Source: Antilocapra americana (lineage: Eukaryota; Chordata; Mammalia; Artiodactyla; Antilocapridae). From it: a DNA stretch of 64,000 nucleotides. Position numbers and translations under genes: made by a program. The stretch lies in contig ML660204.1 in the NCBI GenBank assembly GCA_007570785.1, forward strand, positions 2,604,001-2,668,000, in the 5' to 3' direction. Below the pieces are notes generated by a model. It made no database searches. It was given only the letters and a program-made list of their open reading frames with translations, and was not told the origin of the DNA. This document shows, piece after piece, positions 12,561 to 24,888 of this stretch. The stretch's first letter is position 1; each line of letters begins with the position of its first letter.

Positions 12561-12921
12561 CCAACGCCCGTGAGTCCCCGGCCTAACTCACTGTAACAAG
12601 CTGTGCGTCACACCCTCTCTGTGCTTCAGGGCCTGGGTTATCCTTCCCCTGCTCTCCTGGGCCTGGGCCTAGGGGCAGAAGCAAGGGACCACTGCGTGCC
12701 TGCTGCATCCCTGGGCACCTCCCTAGAAGTCAAACCCACGAACCCAGGCTGGCACAGCCTCGCCCGCTGTTACCTCTCCTGCTCCAGCCGCCTGGCTACC
12801 GGTAGACCTTGAATGTGCTGTAGTGTGGACGGTGACTGGTTTTAATTTTGTATGATTCCATTTTCTCTCTTCTCAGAATATCAATTACTTCTTTAAAAAA
12901 GTTGTTAACGGCTCCCCTAAA

Positions 12922-13100
12922 ACAGAGGTCCCTGACCTCCAGGATCTAAGGTGGAACTGATGTAATAATAACAGGAATAAAGTGCACAATAAATGTAATG
13001 TGCTTGAATCATACCAAAACCGTCCCACCAACCCCAGTCCACGGAAAGACTGTCCTTCACGAAACCGGTCCCAGGTGCCAAAACGGTTGGGGACTGCTGC
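12922..13100. mobile_element. Short non-autonomous hAT-like DNA transposon
   Basis: The ends are inverted copies: 'cagaggtccctgacc' on the left and 'ggttgggactgctg'-like sequence (ggttggggactgctg) on the right. The interior has 'ccacggaaagactgtccttc' and 'aaaccggtccc', known from hAT/Tip100-type MITEs. I do not see a convincing 8-bp target duplication. Confidence 0.6.
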
Positions 13101-13119
13101 ACTGGAGTGTGCAGTGTGT

Positions 13120-16100
13120 CTGCAACTAACCCAAGTCCACTCTCTTTTCCGTTTTTATTTATTGAGGTACAATGGACATGCTGATATTACATTACCCGAA
13201 GGTGTACAGCTTAATGATTTGATACTTGTTTATAAGCCCACTTTCAAATGACACTGTGCCACTTCGTGGGTACTCCAAGTCCCTTCCGGAGTGGTCCCAG
13301 TTCCTCCCTCCAATCCCTTGTAACAGTGCTGCCATTCAATTCACTTTTCATATGCTAGAATCACCCTGTTCACTGTTGCTATTGTTACTTTGGACAAAGA
13401 ATTATCTCTAAGATTAGGTAGGTATACAAGCAACGAAGGTTGTATTTTACCTTCATTTTTTCCTTCTCAGACACCTTCCCTCCTTATGTTGATCTGAATT
13501 TCCAATTGATATTATTTTCCTTCTCTCTGAAGAACTTCTTTTAACATTTCTTGCAAGACAGGTGTGTTGTTCAGTTGCTCAGTCATGTCCGGCTCTTTGT
13601 GACCCCGTGGGCTGCAGCAGCCAGGCTTCCCTGTCCTTCACTACCCCCTGGAGTTTGCTCAAACTCATGTCCCTTGAAGTGGATGATGCCAGTCTCTCCC
13701 TTCTCTTCCTGCCCTCAATCTTTCCCAGTATCAGTGTCTTTTCCAATGAGTCAGCTCTTCACATCAGGTGGTCAGAGGATTGGATTTTCAGCTTTAGTAT
13801 CAGTCCTTCCAATGAATATTCAGGATTGATTTCCTTTAGGATGGACTGGCTTGATCTCCTTGTTATCCAAGGGACTCTCAAGAGTCTCCTCCAGCACCAC
13901 AGTTCAAAAGCATCAGTTCTTTGGTGCTCAGTCTTTGTTGTGGTCCAACTCTCACATCTGTACATAACTGGTGGAAAAACCATAGCTCTGACTATATGGA
14001 CCTTTGTTGGCAAAGTGATGTCTCTGCTTTTTAATACACTGTGTAGGTTTGTCATAGCTTTCCTTCCAAGGAGCAAGCTGAAATCACAGTCTGCAGTGAT
14101 TTTGGAGCCCAAGAAAATAAAGTCTGTCACTGTTTCTATTCCCCCCCACCATCTACTTGTCATGAAGTGATGAGACCGGATGCCATGATTTTCGTTTTTT
14201 GAATGTAAAGTATTAACCCAGCATTTTCACTCTCCTCTTTCACCTTCATCAACAGGCTCTTTAGTTCTTTACTTTCTGCCATTAGGGTGGGATCATCTGC
14301 CTATCTGAGGTTACTGATATTTCTCCCAGCAATCTTGATTCTGGCTTGAGCTTTATGCAGCCCGGCATTTCACATGATACACTCTGCATATAAATTAAAT
14401 AAGCAGTATGATAGTATACAGCCTTGACATACCCCTCTCCCCATTTGGAAGCAGTTTGTTGTTCCATATCTAGTTCTAACTGTTGCTTCTTGACCTGAAT
14501 ACAGGTTTCTCAAGAGGCAGGTAAGATGGTCTGGTATTCCCATCTCTTTAAAAAACTTCCATCCACGGTTCTTTGTGATCCACACGAAGGATTTAGTGTA
14601 GTCAATGAAGAAAATAAGATGTTTTTCTGGAATTCCCTTGCTTTTTCTTAGATCCAGTGGATGTTGGCAATTTGATCTCTAGCTCCTCTCTCCTTCAGTT
14701 TTTTGTTTGTCTGAGAAAGAATCTTCTCTTCATTTTTGAACGATAATTTTGGTGGATACAACATTTTAGGCTGGTTGTTATTTTCTTTCAACACTTGGAT
14801 ATCTCATTCCACTCTCTTCTTGCTTTCACGGTTTCTGAAGAGAAAGCCCAATGTAATTTTCATCCTTGTTCCTCTACAAGTAAGGTGTTTCCTACACTAT
14901 CCCTCTTTGGCTTCTTTCAAGATTTTCTCTTTGTCCTTGGTTTCCTACAGTTTGAATATAAAATGCTTTAGTGTCGATCTTTTGGTATTTATCCTGCTTG
15001 GTATTTCTTGAGCTTCCTGAATTTGTAGTTTGGTGTCTATCATTAATTTTGGAAACTTGTAAATCATTATAACTTCAATGACTTAAGTCATTTCTTCTCT
15101 CCTCTTTCTCTTCTTGTCTTCTCATTATGTATATGCCACACCTTTTGTAAATGTCCCATAATTCGTACTTATTCTGTTCTAGTTTTTTTCCACTTTGCAT
15201 TTTTTCCAGGTTTATTGAGACAGAGTTGACATACTGTGTAAGTTAAGGTATAAAATGTGATGATTTGATACACTTACATATTGCAAAATTATTACAGTAG
15301 TATTGGTTAATATCTCCATACCATCACTTCACATAATTACTATTTTTTTTTGTGGTGAAAGCATTTAATATATACTCTCTTAGCAACTTTCAAGAACATA
15401 ATACAGTATTGTTAACTTAAAAACCATACTTTAGATCCCCAAACTTATTCATCTTATAACGGGATATTTGTACCCTCTGCCCAGTATCTGCCAATATCTT
15501 GAGCCCCAGCCCCCGGAATCCACCGTCTCACTGCCTAGAATTCGGTTTTTAGTGCATACTATTTTAGGATTATGTATTCTCAGTTTAGGGTTCACTCAGC
15601 TTCTTAAGTCAGTAAATTTATGTTCTTTTACCAAAGTTGAGGGTTTTCCAGTGATTATTTCTCTATATTTTCTGCACTGCACTCCTCCTTCTCTCCTTCT
15701 GGGACCCCAGTGACTTAAGTGTATCTTGGTACTGTCCGACAGGCTCCTGGAGTTCTGTTTGTTTTTCTCACCTATTGCTTCCTTGTTCAGCCTGAGCAGT
15801 TTGTATTGGCCCAACTTCAAGTTCACTGTTTCTTTCCTCTGTCATCTCCATTCTGCCACTGTGTCCATGCAATGAGTTTTTTATTTTTGTATTTTTTAGT
15901 TCTAAAATTTCCATTTGGTTTTCCTTTATATTTTCTATTTCTTTGCTGAAACATTTTATCAATATTTCTCTATTTCAAGAGTGTTCAAAGTTGCTTGTTG
16001 ATCCTTTTTCCTTCCTTTACGCTTTCCTTTTTTCTTATGATAGCTGCTTTAAAAATCCTTGTCAGATAATCTCAACATCCATGTAATCTTGATATTGGGA

Positions 16101-17035
16101 TCTGTTGATTGTCTTTTCTCATTCCGGTTCAGATCTGGTAATATTTGATTTTATCCTAGATTTTTGGGTATTATGTTACAAGAATCTTGTTTCCTTTAAA
16201 AAAAAAAAACTACTTTAGCATGCCTTAAACCTGTTTCAGTTCAGAATGGCTCACTTGTGGTTTGTGTTTGAATGTCAATTTAGTTCCAAAATCAGTGCTA
16301 TTTTGGTCTGCCCTGTTGTGTGCTACCCAGAGGTCAATCTAAAACCATGCAGTATTCCACATCATAGTTCAGTTCTCAAGAGATTTTCCTGTTAATTCTG
16401 GTGGGTTTCATGCATAGGACACTTGAGTGTATGCCAACTTCATACACAAATTAAAAGAATCTCTTTCTGTAGCTCCTTCTTCTCTGTAACCCTCCCCAAC
16501 CCTTTGGCTGTGATGAGGTGACTGTTGCCTCTGTTACCTTTGCTTCCTGCAGAGCAAGGAGAGCAACAGGGCTCCACCCTGCCATGGAGTAGGGGGTGGG
16601 AAGGGTGGGGTGTCCCCTCTGATCACCTTAGTGCAAGGTGGAACTGAGACCATCTTGCTGGGAAGAAGCCTGGGTGTGTCTGCTGGAGGACAAGAGGCCA
16701 CAGGAGAAGATTAAGATCCTAAGGTGACACATGAAGCACAGCAATATAATGTAAAATTCTTAGAGTAGCTTAAAATTATTTTCTACTAAATTTTTTCCTT
16801 TAGAATTATTTATATATTTAGGGTACAAGATTTTTGTTATATTTTGTAAAAAAAAAATTTCTCTCCATTAATGGCTCTTTTCTTTATGGCATTCTTTATG
16901 ATACAGAAGTTTTGTTATTTCATTTTTAGGTGGTCACATCTATTATTAATTTCCTTTATGTCTTTTGAGACTTTGTTTAATTGAGCAGGTTCTTTCCAAA
17001 GATTTAACCTTATTTTCTAAACAAACAAGCAAACA
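13120..17035 (-). repeat. Old L1M LINE fragments in antisense, interrupted
   Basis: The plus strand reads like antisense L1: 'tttattgaggtacaatggac' near 13,157, a second such tract near 15,210, 'catttcttgcaagacagg' at 13,545 and, after the BovB insertion, 'ttttttgtttgtctgagaaa' at 14,699. Antisense L1 text continues in pieces to about 16,230 and from 16,740 to 17,035. The fragments are diverged and carry no intact frame. Confidence 0.65.
13565..14688 (-). mobile_element. BovB (RTE) LINE, 5'-truncated
   Basis: The antisense text begins with 'tgttgttcagttgctcagtc' and runs about 1.1 kb through the BovB 3' UTR and the reverse-transcriptase end. The minus-strand frames at 14163-13759 and 14585-14370 hold broken RT-like pieces (for example MGRGVCQGCILSYCLFNLYA). 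It is a dead copy inserted in an older L1. Confidence 0.92.
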
Positions 17036-17286
17036 AAAAAGAATACCCTAAAAAATAATATAATCGACTGGTGCAACATGGTGCTAGCTGCAGAAAAGCA
17101 AGCTAGGAGTCTGAAATAGTTGTCTCTATGCATGGGCTAGAGTGAGGAGGGCCTGGCAGAAGAGTGCTGCTTTTCTATTGGGATTCTCCCTCACAGTTCC
17201 ACCTGAAAGCTACACCGGTAGTATGTTCTGGACCTGACCACTTTCTTACTACCCTCGTTTCTAGCCCAAGAACTCCCTCATCTCTG

Positions 17287-17488
17287 GGCTTCCCTGATGG
17301 CTCAGATGGTAAAGAATCTGCCTGCACTGCAGGAGACCTGGGTTCACTCCCTGGATTGGGAAAATCCCCTGGAGAAGGGAATTACTCCAATATTCTTGCG
17401 TGGAGAATTCCAGGGACAGAGGAGCCCGGTGGGCTACAGTCCATGGAGTCACAAAAAGTCAGACACGACTGAGCGACTAACACTTCCG
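17287..17488 (+). repeat. Bov-tA SINE
   Basis: Full-length, from 'gcttccctgatggctcagat' to 'cgactgagcgactaacactt'. Confidence 0.95.
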
Positions 17489-17544
17489 CACTTTGCCTCA
17501 TCTCTGGCCTAACTCTAGCAGCCAGCCTCTTGGTGTGTGCTTCC

Positions 17545-17995
17545 TTGCTGGCCCTCGTTTCAACTGTTGCTGTGAAATACACCACTTCAAAACCAGCGTA
17601 TTAAATCTCACAATTTCCTGAGCTGAGTGAGGTGGTTTCTCAGTGTATGTGATGTTGCTGGGGCTCTGGGCATCTGTGGGCTCAGCTGGATGGAATGAAT
17701 GTCCAAGTGGCTCCTCAATCTGACTGGCAGTTGGTGCTGGCAGTTGGCTTGGCCCCAGCTGGGACTGTGGGCTCAATTCTCCTCCAATATGGCACCCCCA
17801 AAGAGCTTCCAAGAGGAAGGCAGTGGAAGCTGGCAGGCTTCTTAGGGCCTGGGATTGGACGTCTCAAAACATCCACCCCACTGCCTGCTAACGGTGCAAG
17901 CAGTCACGAGGCCAGCCCAGACTCAAGGGCAGTAGAGGAACCAACCACTGGGGGTCATCTGGGGAGATCAGCTACCGTGATCTCCTTCAATTTTC
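17545..17995 (+). repeat. Old LTR-like repeat (MaLR/ERVL type, uncertain)
   Basis: Phrases such as 'gtgggctcagctgg' and 'gaggccagcccagactcaag' recall old mammalian MaLR/ERVL-class LTRs. The family is not assigned. Confidence 0.4.
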
Positions 17996-18039
17996 CAATT
18001 TTCAGAGACATCTTGTAAAAGCAAAAGATATCACGCCCC

Positions 18040-18420
18040 TGCTGAAATCCACAATGCCATCACCATGCTCACTGTGTGTAATGCCAACACCCTGCCTTAC
18101 CTGGCTCTTGCTCAACTCTCCCCCTCACACCTCTGCTCTCCCCATGTGGTCTTACTGTTTTCCCAGCATCCCTAATTCACCATGCCTCAGAGTCTTCGTA
18201 CTTGCTGTTCCATTATGCTAGCAGTTTTCTTCCCAGCCTTCAGTTGGCTACTTTGCCGCTCTCCTCACTGCTGTCACCTTCTGGACACCTGATGTCGTTG
18301 ATGTGGTCATGTTCTAGGGCTCCACTAGAATGGAAAGTCTTGCAGGTGGCACCTTTCTCTTCCCTCTCCTGTATTCACTTCTAACACCTAGAACAGCACT
18401 GACCACAGGGATGACATACC
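18040..18420 (+). repeat. L2 LINE fragment
   Basis: The order 'gcctcagagtcttcgtactt', 'gctgttccatta' and 'taacacctagaacagcactg' fits the L2 3' region. Confidence 0.6.
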
Positions 18421-18460
18421 ATAAACATACTTTCCTCCATGGTTAACTGAATTTTGCTTT

Positions 18461-18656
18461 TCTGGCAGCTCAGATGGTAAAGAATCTGCCTGCAATGCAG
18501 GAGACCCAGGTTCGGTCTCTGGGTCAGGAAGGTCCCCTGAAGAAGGGAATGGTTACCCACTTAAGTATTCTTGCCTGGGGAACCCATGGACAGAAGAGCC
18601 TGGCAGGGATACAGTCCATGGGGTCACAAAGAGTTTGACACAACTGAGGAACTAAC
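18461..18656 (+). repeat. Bov-tA SINE
   Basis: Runs from 'ctggcagctcagatggtaaa' to 'gacacaactgaggaactaac'; near full length. Confidence 0.93.
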
Positions 18657-19315
18657 AATTTTAAACTCACAATTTATTTCCCTAAATCTTGGTCATCCAC
18701 TATTTTGAGAAATATACAAATTAATTCTAAACTAGGAACAACTACAGTGGTATCTGGCAGACAGATCCAGTAATGTATCAGTCCTACATATTCACTAGCA
18801 AATATTCCCACCTTCCTCATAAAAGCCGACAGCTGCTCTCCTGCGTCCTCTACAGGGCAGCTGCTGCAAAGCCCCGCTCCTGATGGTCCGTAATCAATCT
18901 GTCCCATGCACGTGGGGAGCTCAGGAAACTAGTAAGACCCACTCTGGACAGAAGCCAGGGGAGTGCTGCCCTTGGCATTTTAACGCATTTTTGGTGTCAG
19001 ATATCCCTCATTAATTCATTGCATTTAATTAGGGGGCTGAACAGGAATCCCTAAACCCTGCTTTCTCAGTGGTTCCTGAGAACCCAGTTTGGTCCAAGGC
19101 ATCAACCAAACTGAACCCACCTTTGTCCAGGAAGCAGGTGCACACTGAGGGCAGAATTCTTACAGACACATCCCACATGTGCCAAGACAAATCTAAGTTT
19201 AAGACAAAATTAATACGGCCTGTTTATTTAGAAACTTGCTCTGCTGTCATCATCTTTGCTTCCATGGAGGTTCCAAAGTGTCAGGGGGTACATTTTATTG
19301 CGTAAAAATGAGATC

Positions 19316-19823
19316 TGTTGTTTAGTCACTCAGTCGTGTCCAACTCTTTGCCACCCCATGGACTGCAGCACACCAGGCTTCAGTATCCTTCACTATCTCC
19401 TGGAGTTTGCTCAAACTCGTGTGCAGAGTCGATGATGCCATCCAACCATCTCCAGGCTCTGTTGCCCTCTTCTCTTCCTGCCCTCAATCTTTCCCAGCAT
19501 CAGTCTTTTCCAATGAGTCGGCTCTTAGCATCAGGTGGCCAAAGTACTGGAGCCTCAGCTTTAGCATCAGTCCTTCCAATGAGTATTCACAGTTGATTTC
19601 CTTTAGGATTGTCTGATTTGATCTCCATGCTGTCCAAGGGACTCTCAGCACCAGCTGGAAAGCACCAATTCTTTGGCGATCAGCCTTCTTCATGGTCCAA
19701 CTCTCACATCCGTACACGACTACTGGAAAAACCACAGCTGCCCTTTGTCTCATCTTTATACTTATACAAAAATCTTTATACTGATCTTTGTTGGCAAAGA
19801 TCTCTTTTAATATGCTGTCTAGG
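19316..19823 (-). mobile_element. BovB LINE fragment
   Basis: Antisense BovB from 'tgttgtttagtcactcagtc' through 'atcaggtggccaaagtactg' to 'aatatgctgtctaggtg'. It is broken and 5'-truncated. Confidence 0.9.
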
Positions 19824-20430
19824 TGTATACTAATGTAGTTTCCAATTGGAAAACGTTCCCATAGGGCAGGTTTGTGGAGCGAAGGAGAGACCAACTGATC
19901 TTCAAGTACATTTGGCCATCCTTGGTTAGGTGCAACGGGCCAAGCAAGCAGTCTGAGGACATTTCAAAAGAGGAAGGGGTGGAGGGTGTGTGGCCAGCCA
20001 TTTCCTGGAACAAGTAGGACCTGGTGGATTTCTTTTCTGCAGTCAAACTGTCATCCTGGTTACTGGGGAACAGAGGAGGTATGTGGCTGCCATGGCTGCA
20101 TACAAACTGTGAATTTTCTCATGTGATCACTGAATTTTAAATCAGTACAATTTTGTTAGAGTCGGAAGTTATCTTAAAGTTCACTCGGTCACTCTGTCCT
20201 ACTATGTACTCCCCAAATTCCACCCCAAATCCATTCAACAATTGGAAAAATTCATTAACAGGGTAGATCAGTGTCTAACCCATGGCAAAGGTCAGAAGCA
20301 GAAATTAGTTCTCCTGAATCTCAGGACTGTAAATATAACCACGTTTCTCAAGAATAAAAAAAGGAAGGAAAAGGAAAAGGAAGTCAGCGGCAACATGAAC
20401 CAGTTCCAGCTGGGCCTGTGGTGCTCCTGC

Positions 20431-20658
20431 TTCTTTATTTAGCACACATTTTTTATCTGGCTGCATCGGGTCTTCGTGGCAGCATGTGGCTCTTCACTGA
20501 GGCGCACTGAGTTCTCTAGCTGTGGTGGCTGGGCTCCAGAGTGCTGGGCTCAGTTGCTCTGAGGCATGTGGGATCTTGGCTCCCCGACCAGGGATTGAAC
20601 CTGCATCTCCTGCATTGCAAGGTGGATTCCTAACCACTGGACCACCAGGCAAGTCCCA
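20431..20658 (-). repeat. tRNA-Glu type SINE (CHR-2 class)
   Basis: Reverse copy with 'ttggctccccgaccagggat', 'tgaacctgcatctcctgcat' and 'ctaaccactggaccaccagg'. Confidence 0.85.
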
Positions 20659-21536
20659 ACTCTTTCTTCTTTAGTTAGAGATCCAGGATACTGTTCTGGG
20701 GCTCAAAGGGAGCCGGCACTGGGTGAGGGGTGGTATGTCTCTGGTCCAGTCCGGTCAACTCTCCACAGACCTACTTCCAACCAAGCAAGGAACATGAGGG
20801 AAAAGAGGGTGAATGGGAGGGTGTCTGGAAAAAGAAGGTGCTCATGTTTTAAGGAGACCATGGAAGTGATGGCCCATATTCTGCCATGCGACATGGGTAG
20901 GGTTTGTTTTTGGTGTGTGGGAGGCTTATACAACTTGGTAACACCAACTGAATGCCAAAACAATCTCTTTTGACCCTACAGCCCTCCTTCCACTATTTTA
21001 TCCTATAGAATCAAGGCATTTAGGGAAGAAAAAAATTACATGTTTAAAGATGTATTGACTTTTTGTTTTAATAAATGCAAAAAATTGGAAATAACTGAAG
21101 TACCCAACAACAAGATGTCAGGAAACATGGTGGAAGACTTTGAAGTAGCTTTCCTCCCTCCCGTTACTGGGTGTTCCATCTACCCATCCACCCCCATCCC
21201 TTTCTTGGTTGTCTCCACTGTCCACTCTCTTTAAGCCACTTCACAATGATTGACCTTGAGGGAAACTGACAGTGAAGATGATTCTTGTGCAAAGAAGTGC
21301 AGATTTCATCCAGTGGAATTTAACTGATGGTGAATTAGCTCTGTGGATATTGGCCAATTCTATCAGTTTTGTATCTATGAAAGAAATTCATTTCAGGATT
21401 CCTACTTGGCTTTATTATTAAAACATTTTACAGGGTCTCCAATTAATTAACAACTACAATCTTGAACATGTTCATTTTGTACTTGAATCATGATTTTACT
21501 TTCCAATAAAGTTTATCCTTTAACAAAATGGATAAG

Positions 21537-21676
21537 GGAAATTCCCTGGGAGTCCGGTGGTTAGAACTCAGCAATTTCAATGCCAGGGCCCAGGTCTGAT
21601 CCCTGGTCAACCAGGAAACTAAGATCCCAGAAGCTGTGTGGTGTGGCCAAAAAACAATAAAAAAAAAAAAAAACCC
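21537..21676 (+). repeat. tRNA-Glu type SINE (CHR-2 class)
   Basis: Runs from 'gaaattccctgggagtccgg' to 'gtggtgtggccaaaaaac' with an A-rich tail. Confidence 0.88.
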
Positions 21677-22014
21677 TCCAAGGTGGTTAAACTTAGTATA
21701 GTCATTTGATTTTATTTACAGCCCTCTTAAAATAGTTATAAAGACTTTATAACAACATGGACATATATTCTTGATCAAAAACATTCAGTGGGGAAAAAAA
21801 CCAGAATGTAAAATTTGTGCTAAGTTGTAACTAAAACTCAAAATGATAAGTCCCTAGGGAAATAGAGGGGAAGAAGCAGGAAAAAAAAAAAAAAAACCTG
21901 AAGTCTGATTTGTTAAGAGTTGTAGAATCTTGGGAGATTTTTAAAAAATCTTGACTTCTTATTAGTCTGTTCTCTGCTATACATTAAAAGAGACAAAGAC
22001 CCTGTGTGAGTTTT

Positions 22015-22490
22015 TTCTTGCTCAAATTGCCACTGTAACAAACTGCCACAAATTTAGTGGCTTAAAATAACACAGATTTATTATCTTATTGTTCTAGAGG
22101 TCAGAAGTCCAAAATGGGTCTCACAGGACTAAAACCAACTGTTGGCAGGGCTGGTTCCTTCAGACCCTGGGGAGAATCTTCCCACCTTTTCCAGGTCCTA
22201 GCGCCTACTGCCATTTCTCAGCCTGTGGTCCCTGCCTACGTCTTCAAAGCCAGCAGTGCAGTATCTTCAGATGTCTTTGTTCTCAAATCTCTGACTCATT
22301 TAAGGACCCATGTGATTACACTGGATCCTCCCACATAACACAGGACAATCTCTCCACATCTAGGTCCTTACTGCAATCACATCTGCAAAATCCCTTTTGC
22401 CATGTAAGGTACTCATGGACTCTGGGAATCAGAATGTGGACATCTCTGGCGTCCATGGTTCTGCTTGTCATGGGTAACTGACCCCAATCC
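22015..22490 (+). repeat. MLT1-like (ERVL-MaLR) LTR
   Basis: The text follows the MLT1 pattern: 'aacaaactgccacaaattta', 'gtggcttaaaataacacaga', 'aggtcagaagtccaaaatgg', 'ttaaggacccatgtgattac' and 'gaatgtggacatctctgg'. It is an old non-coding solo LTR. Confidence 0.75.
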
Positions 22491-22978
22491 AGAGGATTTA
22501 AGTTCAACGAGAACTAAAAGTTTCCGGATGTGTCTGAGTGCAAGGAGATATAGCCTAAAATGATACTGAAATTAAACTCAACAGGCAACACCCTAGTAGA
22601 AAAAATTTAAACAATTGTTGCCTCTTGGAGTGGGGTGGGGACTGACTAGGAAAGGGCAGAGGGGAACTTTCTGAGAGTGATACAGTCTATATCTTGATAG
22701 GTTTCTAAGTGTAAACAAATACTAAATCCTAATGATATCCAGGGGATACTGCAGTGATATTTGCCATTTATTCTGAAATGTGACTAAAGAGACAGATGAA
22801 TAGATAAATGATAAATAGGTGTACAGTAACATGTTCATGGTAGAATCTAGGCAGTGGGTATACTGATCTTCATGATAAAAATCTTTTGTTGTCTGGCACT
22901 TTTTTAAACAAAAGAACTATGAGGGATATAAGACATAACCCTGAAATAATATTGTGGTGACTTAAATTAATAAAAGGT

Positions 22979-23128
22979 GGGAATTCCTTGGCAGGCCAGT
23001 GGTTAGGACTCTGCGCTCTCTCTGCCAAGGGCCCAAGTTTGATTCCCGGTTGGGGAACTAAATTCCCGTAAGTCATGTGGTATGGTCAAATTAACAAATG
23101 AACAGATAAATAAATAAATGGATGGCTG
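22979..23128 (+). repeat. tRNA-Glu type SINE (CHR-2 class)
   Basis: Contains 'ggaattccttggcaggccag', 'ggttaggactctgcgctctc' and an A-rich 'gataaataaataaatgg' tail. Confidence 0.87.
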
Positions 23129-23811
23129 GATGGATTTGAAAAATCATTAAGCAAGTCCTTGAACCACCTCTCTATTTAAAATCAAAGGCTCTTAACCAGG
23201 GAAATTTCGGAAGGTGTCTAGAAAGGAGTGGGACACCACAATTTTTGATGTCCATGATAGGGGAGGAGGGGAATACTACTTAGCATATACAGGGTAGGGC
23301 CAGGGAAGCTAATGCAAGCACTCAAACTGTCCTCTTGACAAAAACCTCCACACCAGGGAGGTTTCACCAAGGAACACCTGATTTAAAACCCAAATCTCCC
23401 CTTTGTAACATTTCATCCATTTGCTGGCAGCACATCTCCAAAAGGGTTGTGGCTCAGTTCATCTGTTGGCTGCATCCCTAACTTCTTGGCAACCCCAGGA
23501 AACTCAGCCCAGAGTGCTGCTACCCAAACTTCACTCTTAATGAATTTCTGATGATGGGCAAGGAGGCGACTCCCAGACCATCTCAGCCTCACCTCCACAG
23601 AGTTCATTCCATAGTGAAGATGTGAATCTACTGCCCACTCCCTCCCACCCCTGTCAAAGACCACTAGGGCAGGATGTTCCTGCTGCAGTTCTGCTAAGAC
23701 ACAGCCTTCAACACTACACCCCCACCATCATTACCCCAAACCCCATTCTCTCACACAAAAGGGCAGGGGAAGGTGCCTGAAAGTAACCACCATCACACAG
23801 AGCTGAGAAAA

Positions 23812-24888
23812 GCCAGCATAAAGCACTTTTATTGCAATAATAAAACTTGAAACTCATGTGTAGTGCAGGGGGTAGGGGTAGGCCGGGGGAGTAGGCAGCA
23901 ATTTCTCTCACCAAATCACTACACAGGACAGCAAAGGGGTGAGAGGGGGCAAGGAGAAGCCAGGAAACTCTGAGATCAGCAGGGGGAGCTGAGCATCAAA
24001 AACAGGAGATGCTGAAGCGGTGATGACCAGCATCATTGTCTTAAGACAGCACTCAGGGCTTGTCTTGATGGCTGGGCTTTCACGGGTGTTAAGTGTCTAC
24101 AAACAGCACCTTCAATTTAACTTCCGATTAAAGTTCTCAAAATTTAGGAAGTAGAGCTTGGATAGCTATGCGGTTACAAAAATCCTGGATATCCATTAGA
24201 AAAACCACAGGATGAAAAAAAAAAAAAAAGGCCAGGCCATGAAGGTTTCAGAGGTCCCTGCTGGCCTGGGAACAGACTTCTGCAATGTCAAACATCTCAG
24301 TGAAAACGATCTGCTTTCAAAAGGCAGAGGGTCTACGAGGAAGGTGAGGGTGGGGCAGTGGAGGCAAAGGCTCTCCCCGTTTCCACTGCAGTTTTGGGGA
24401 GGGCTTTCAATTCAACCCGAGGACATCTCTCAACTTGGAGAATAATTCGGCCCTCAAAAGCGCCTCAAATCTGCTATGGCTTTGCAGCGCAGCAGCAAGA
24501 ACATTTAATATATAATAGATAAAACTTTCATCCAAAAAAATAAAATAAAATAAAAGATTCTTGCATCCCCCCCAACACCAATTCCTAGTCTAAAGGTAAC
24601 CCATTACTTGTGCTGTTAATACTTGACTAATACTTAATTGGAAACCTAGATCCAAAGGACTGAAACTCAATCTTCACCCCAAAACAAAAACAAACTGAGT
24701 AATTTGAGGTTTATGGCATATAGTTCAGGTCAACACACATACGAGGAGAAAGGGGAAGAGCAAAGCCAGTGACAGAACACATTCAGTCTGGGAAGATGTT
24801 TATACAAAGAGTGTAGTGGAACATCAGGAAAAGCTCCATACGGACTCGCTGTGTGCGTCTGGAGGCGCCAGATCCTTCTGTGGCACAT
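23812..24888 (-). other. FKBP1A: FKBP1A terminal exon 5, entirely 3' UTR
   Basis: The exon starts after a ccccaacag acceptor and runs about 1.08 kb to a poly(A) signal. Long stretches match the human FKBP1A 3' UTR as I remember it, including the segment before an A/T-rich stretch near 24,540, the block around 24,400-24,480, and the final sequence around the AATAAA. Short open frames here are not coding. The cleavage point is estimated from the human end and may be off by a few bases. Confidence 0.93.
23828..23833 (-). terminator. FKBP1A: FKBP1A polyadenylation signal AATAAA
   Basis: A canonical AATAAA lies on the minus strand about 15 bases before the expected cleavage site. The flanking sequence agrees with the end of human FKBP1A mRNA as I recall it. 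Confidence 0.93.

Larger units (their letters stand above)
17996..23811. other. Intergenic downstream of FKBP1A
   Basis: Besides the listed repeats, the stretches at 18,660-19,310, 19,830-20,430, 20,660-21,535, 21,680-22,010 and 23,140-23,811 contain no gene or repeat I can name. Any transcript reading through from FKBP1A on the minus strand would cross this DNA. Confidence 0.5.

Noticed and set aside
13562..14170. 202-codon plus-strand open frame
   Set aside because: It is the antisense of a BovB LINE; the same text occurs at 19.3, 33.6, 48.5 and 54.5 kb.
17287..17400. tRNA-like segments in several places
   Set aside because: They are tRNA-derived heads of Bov-tA and CHR-2 SINEs with SINE tails, so they are not tRNA genes.
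1..23800. Possible SDCBP2 5' exons, expected on the left by synteny with human 20p13
   Set aside because: I could not find syntenin-2 coding sequence on the minus strand; its exons probably lie beyond the left edge.
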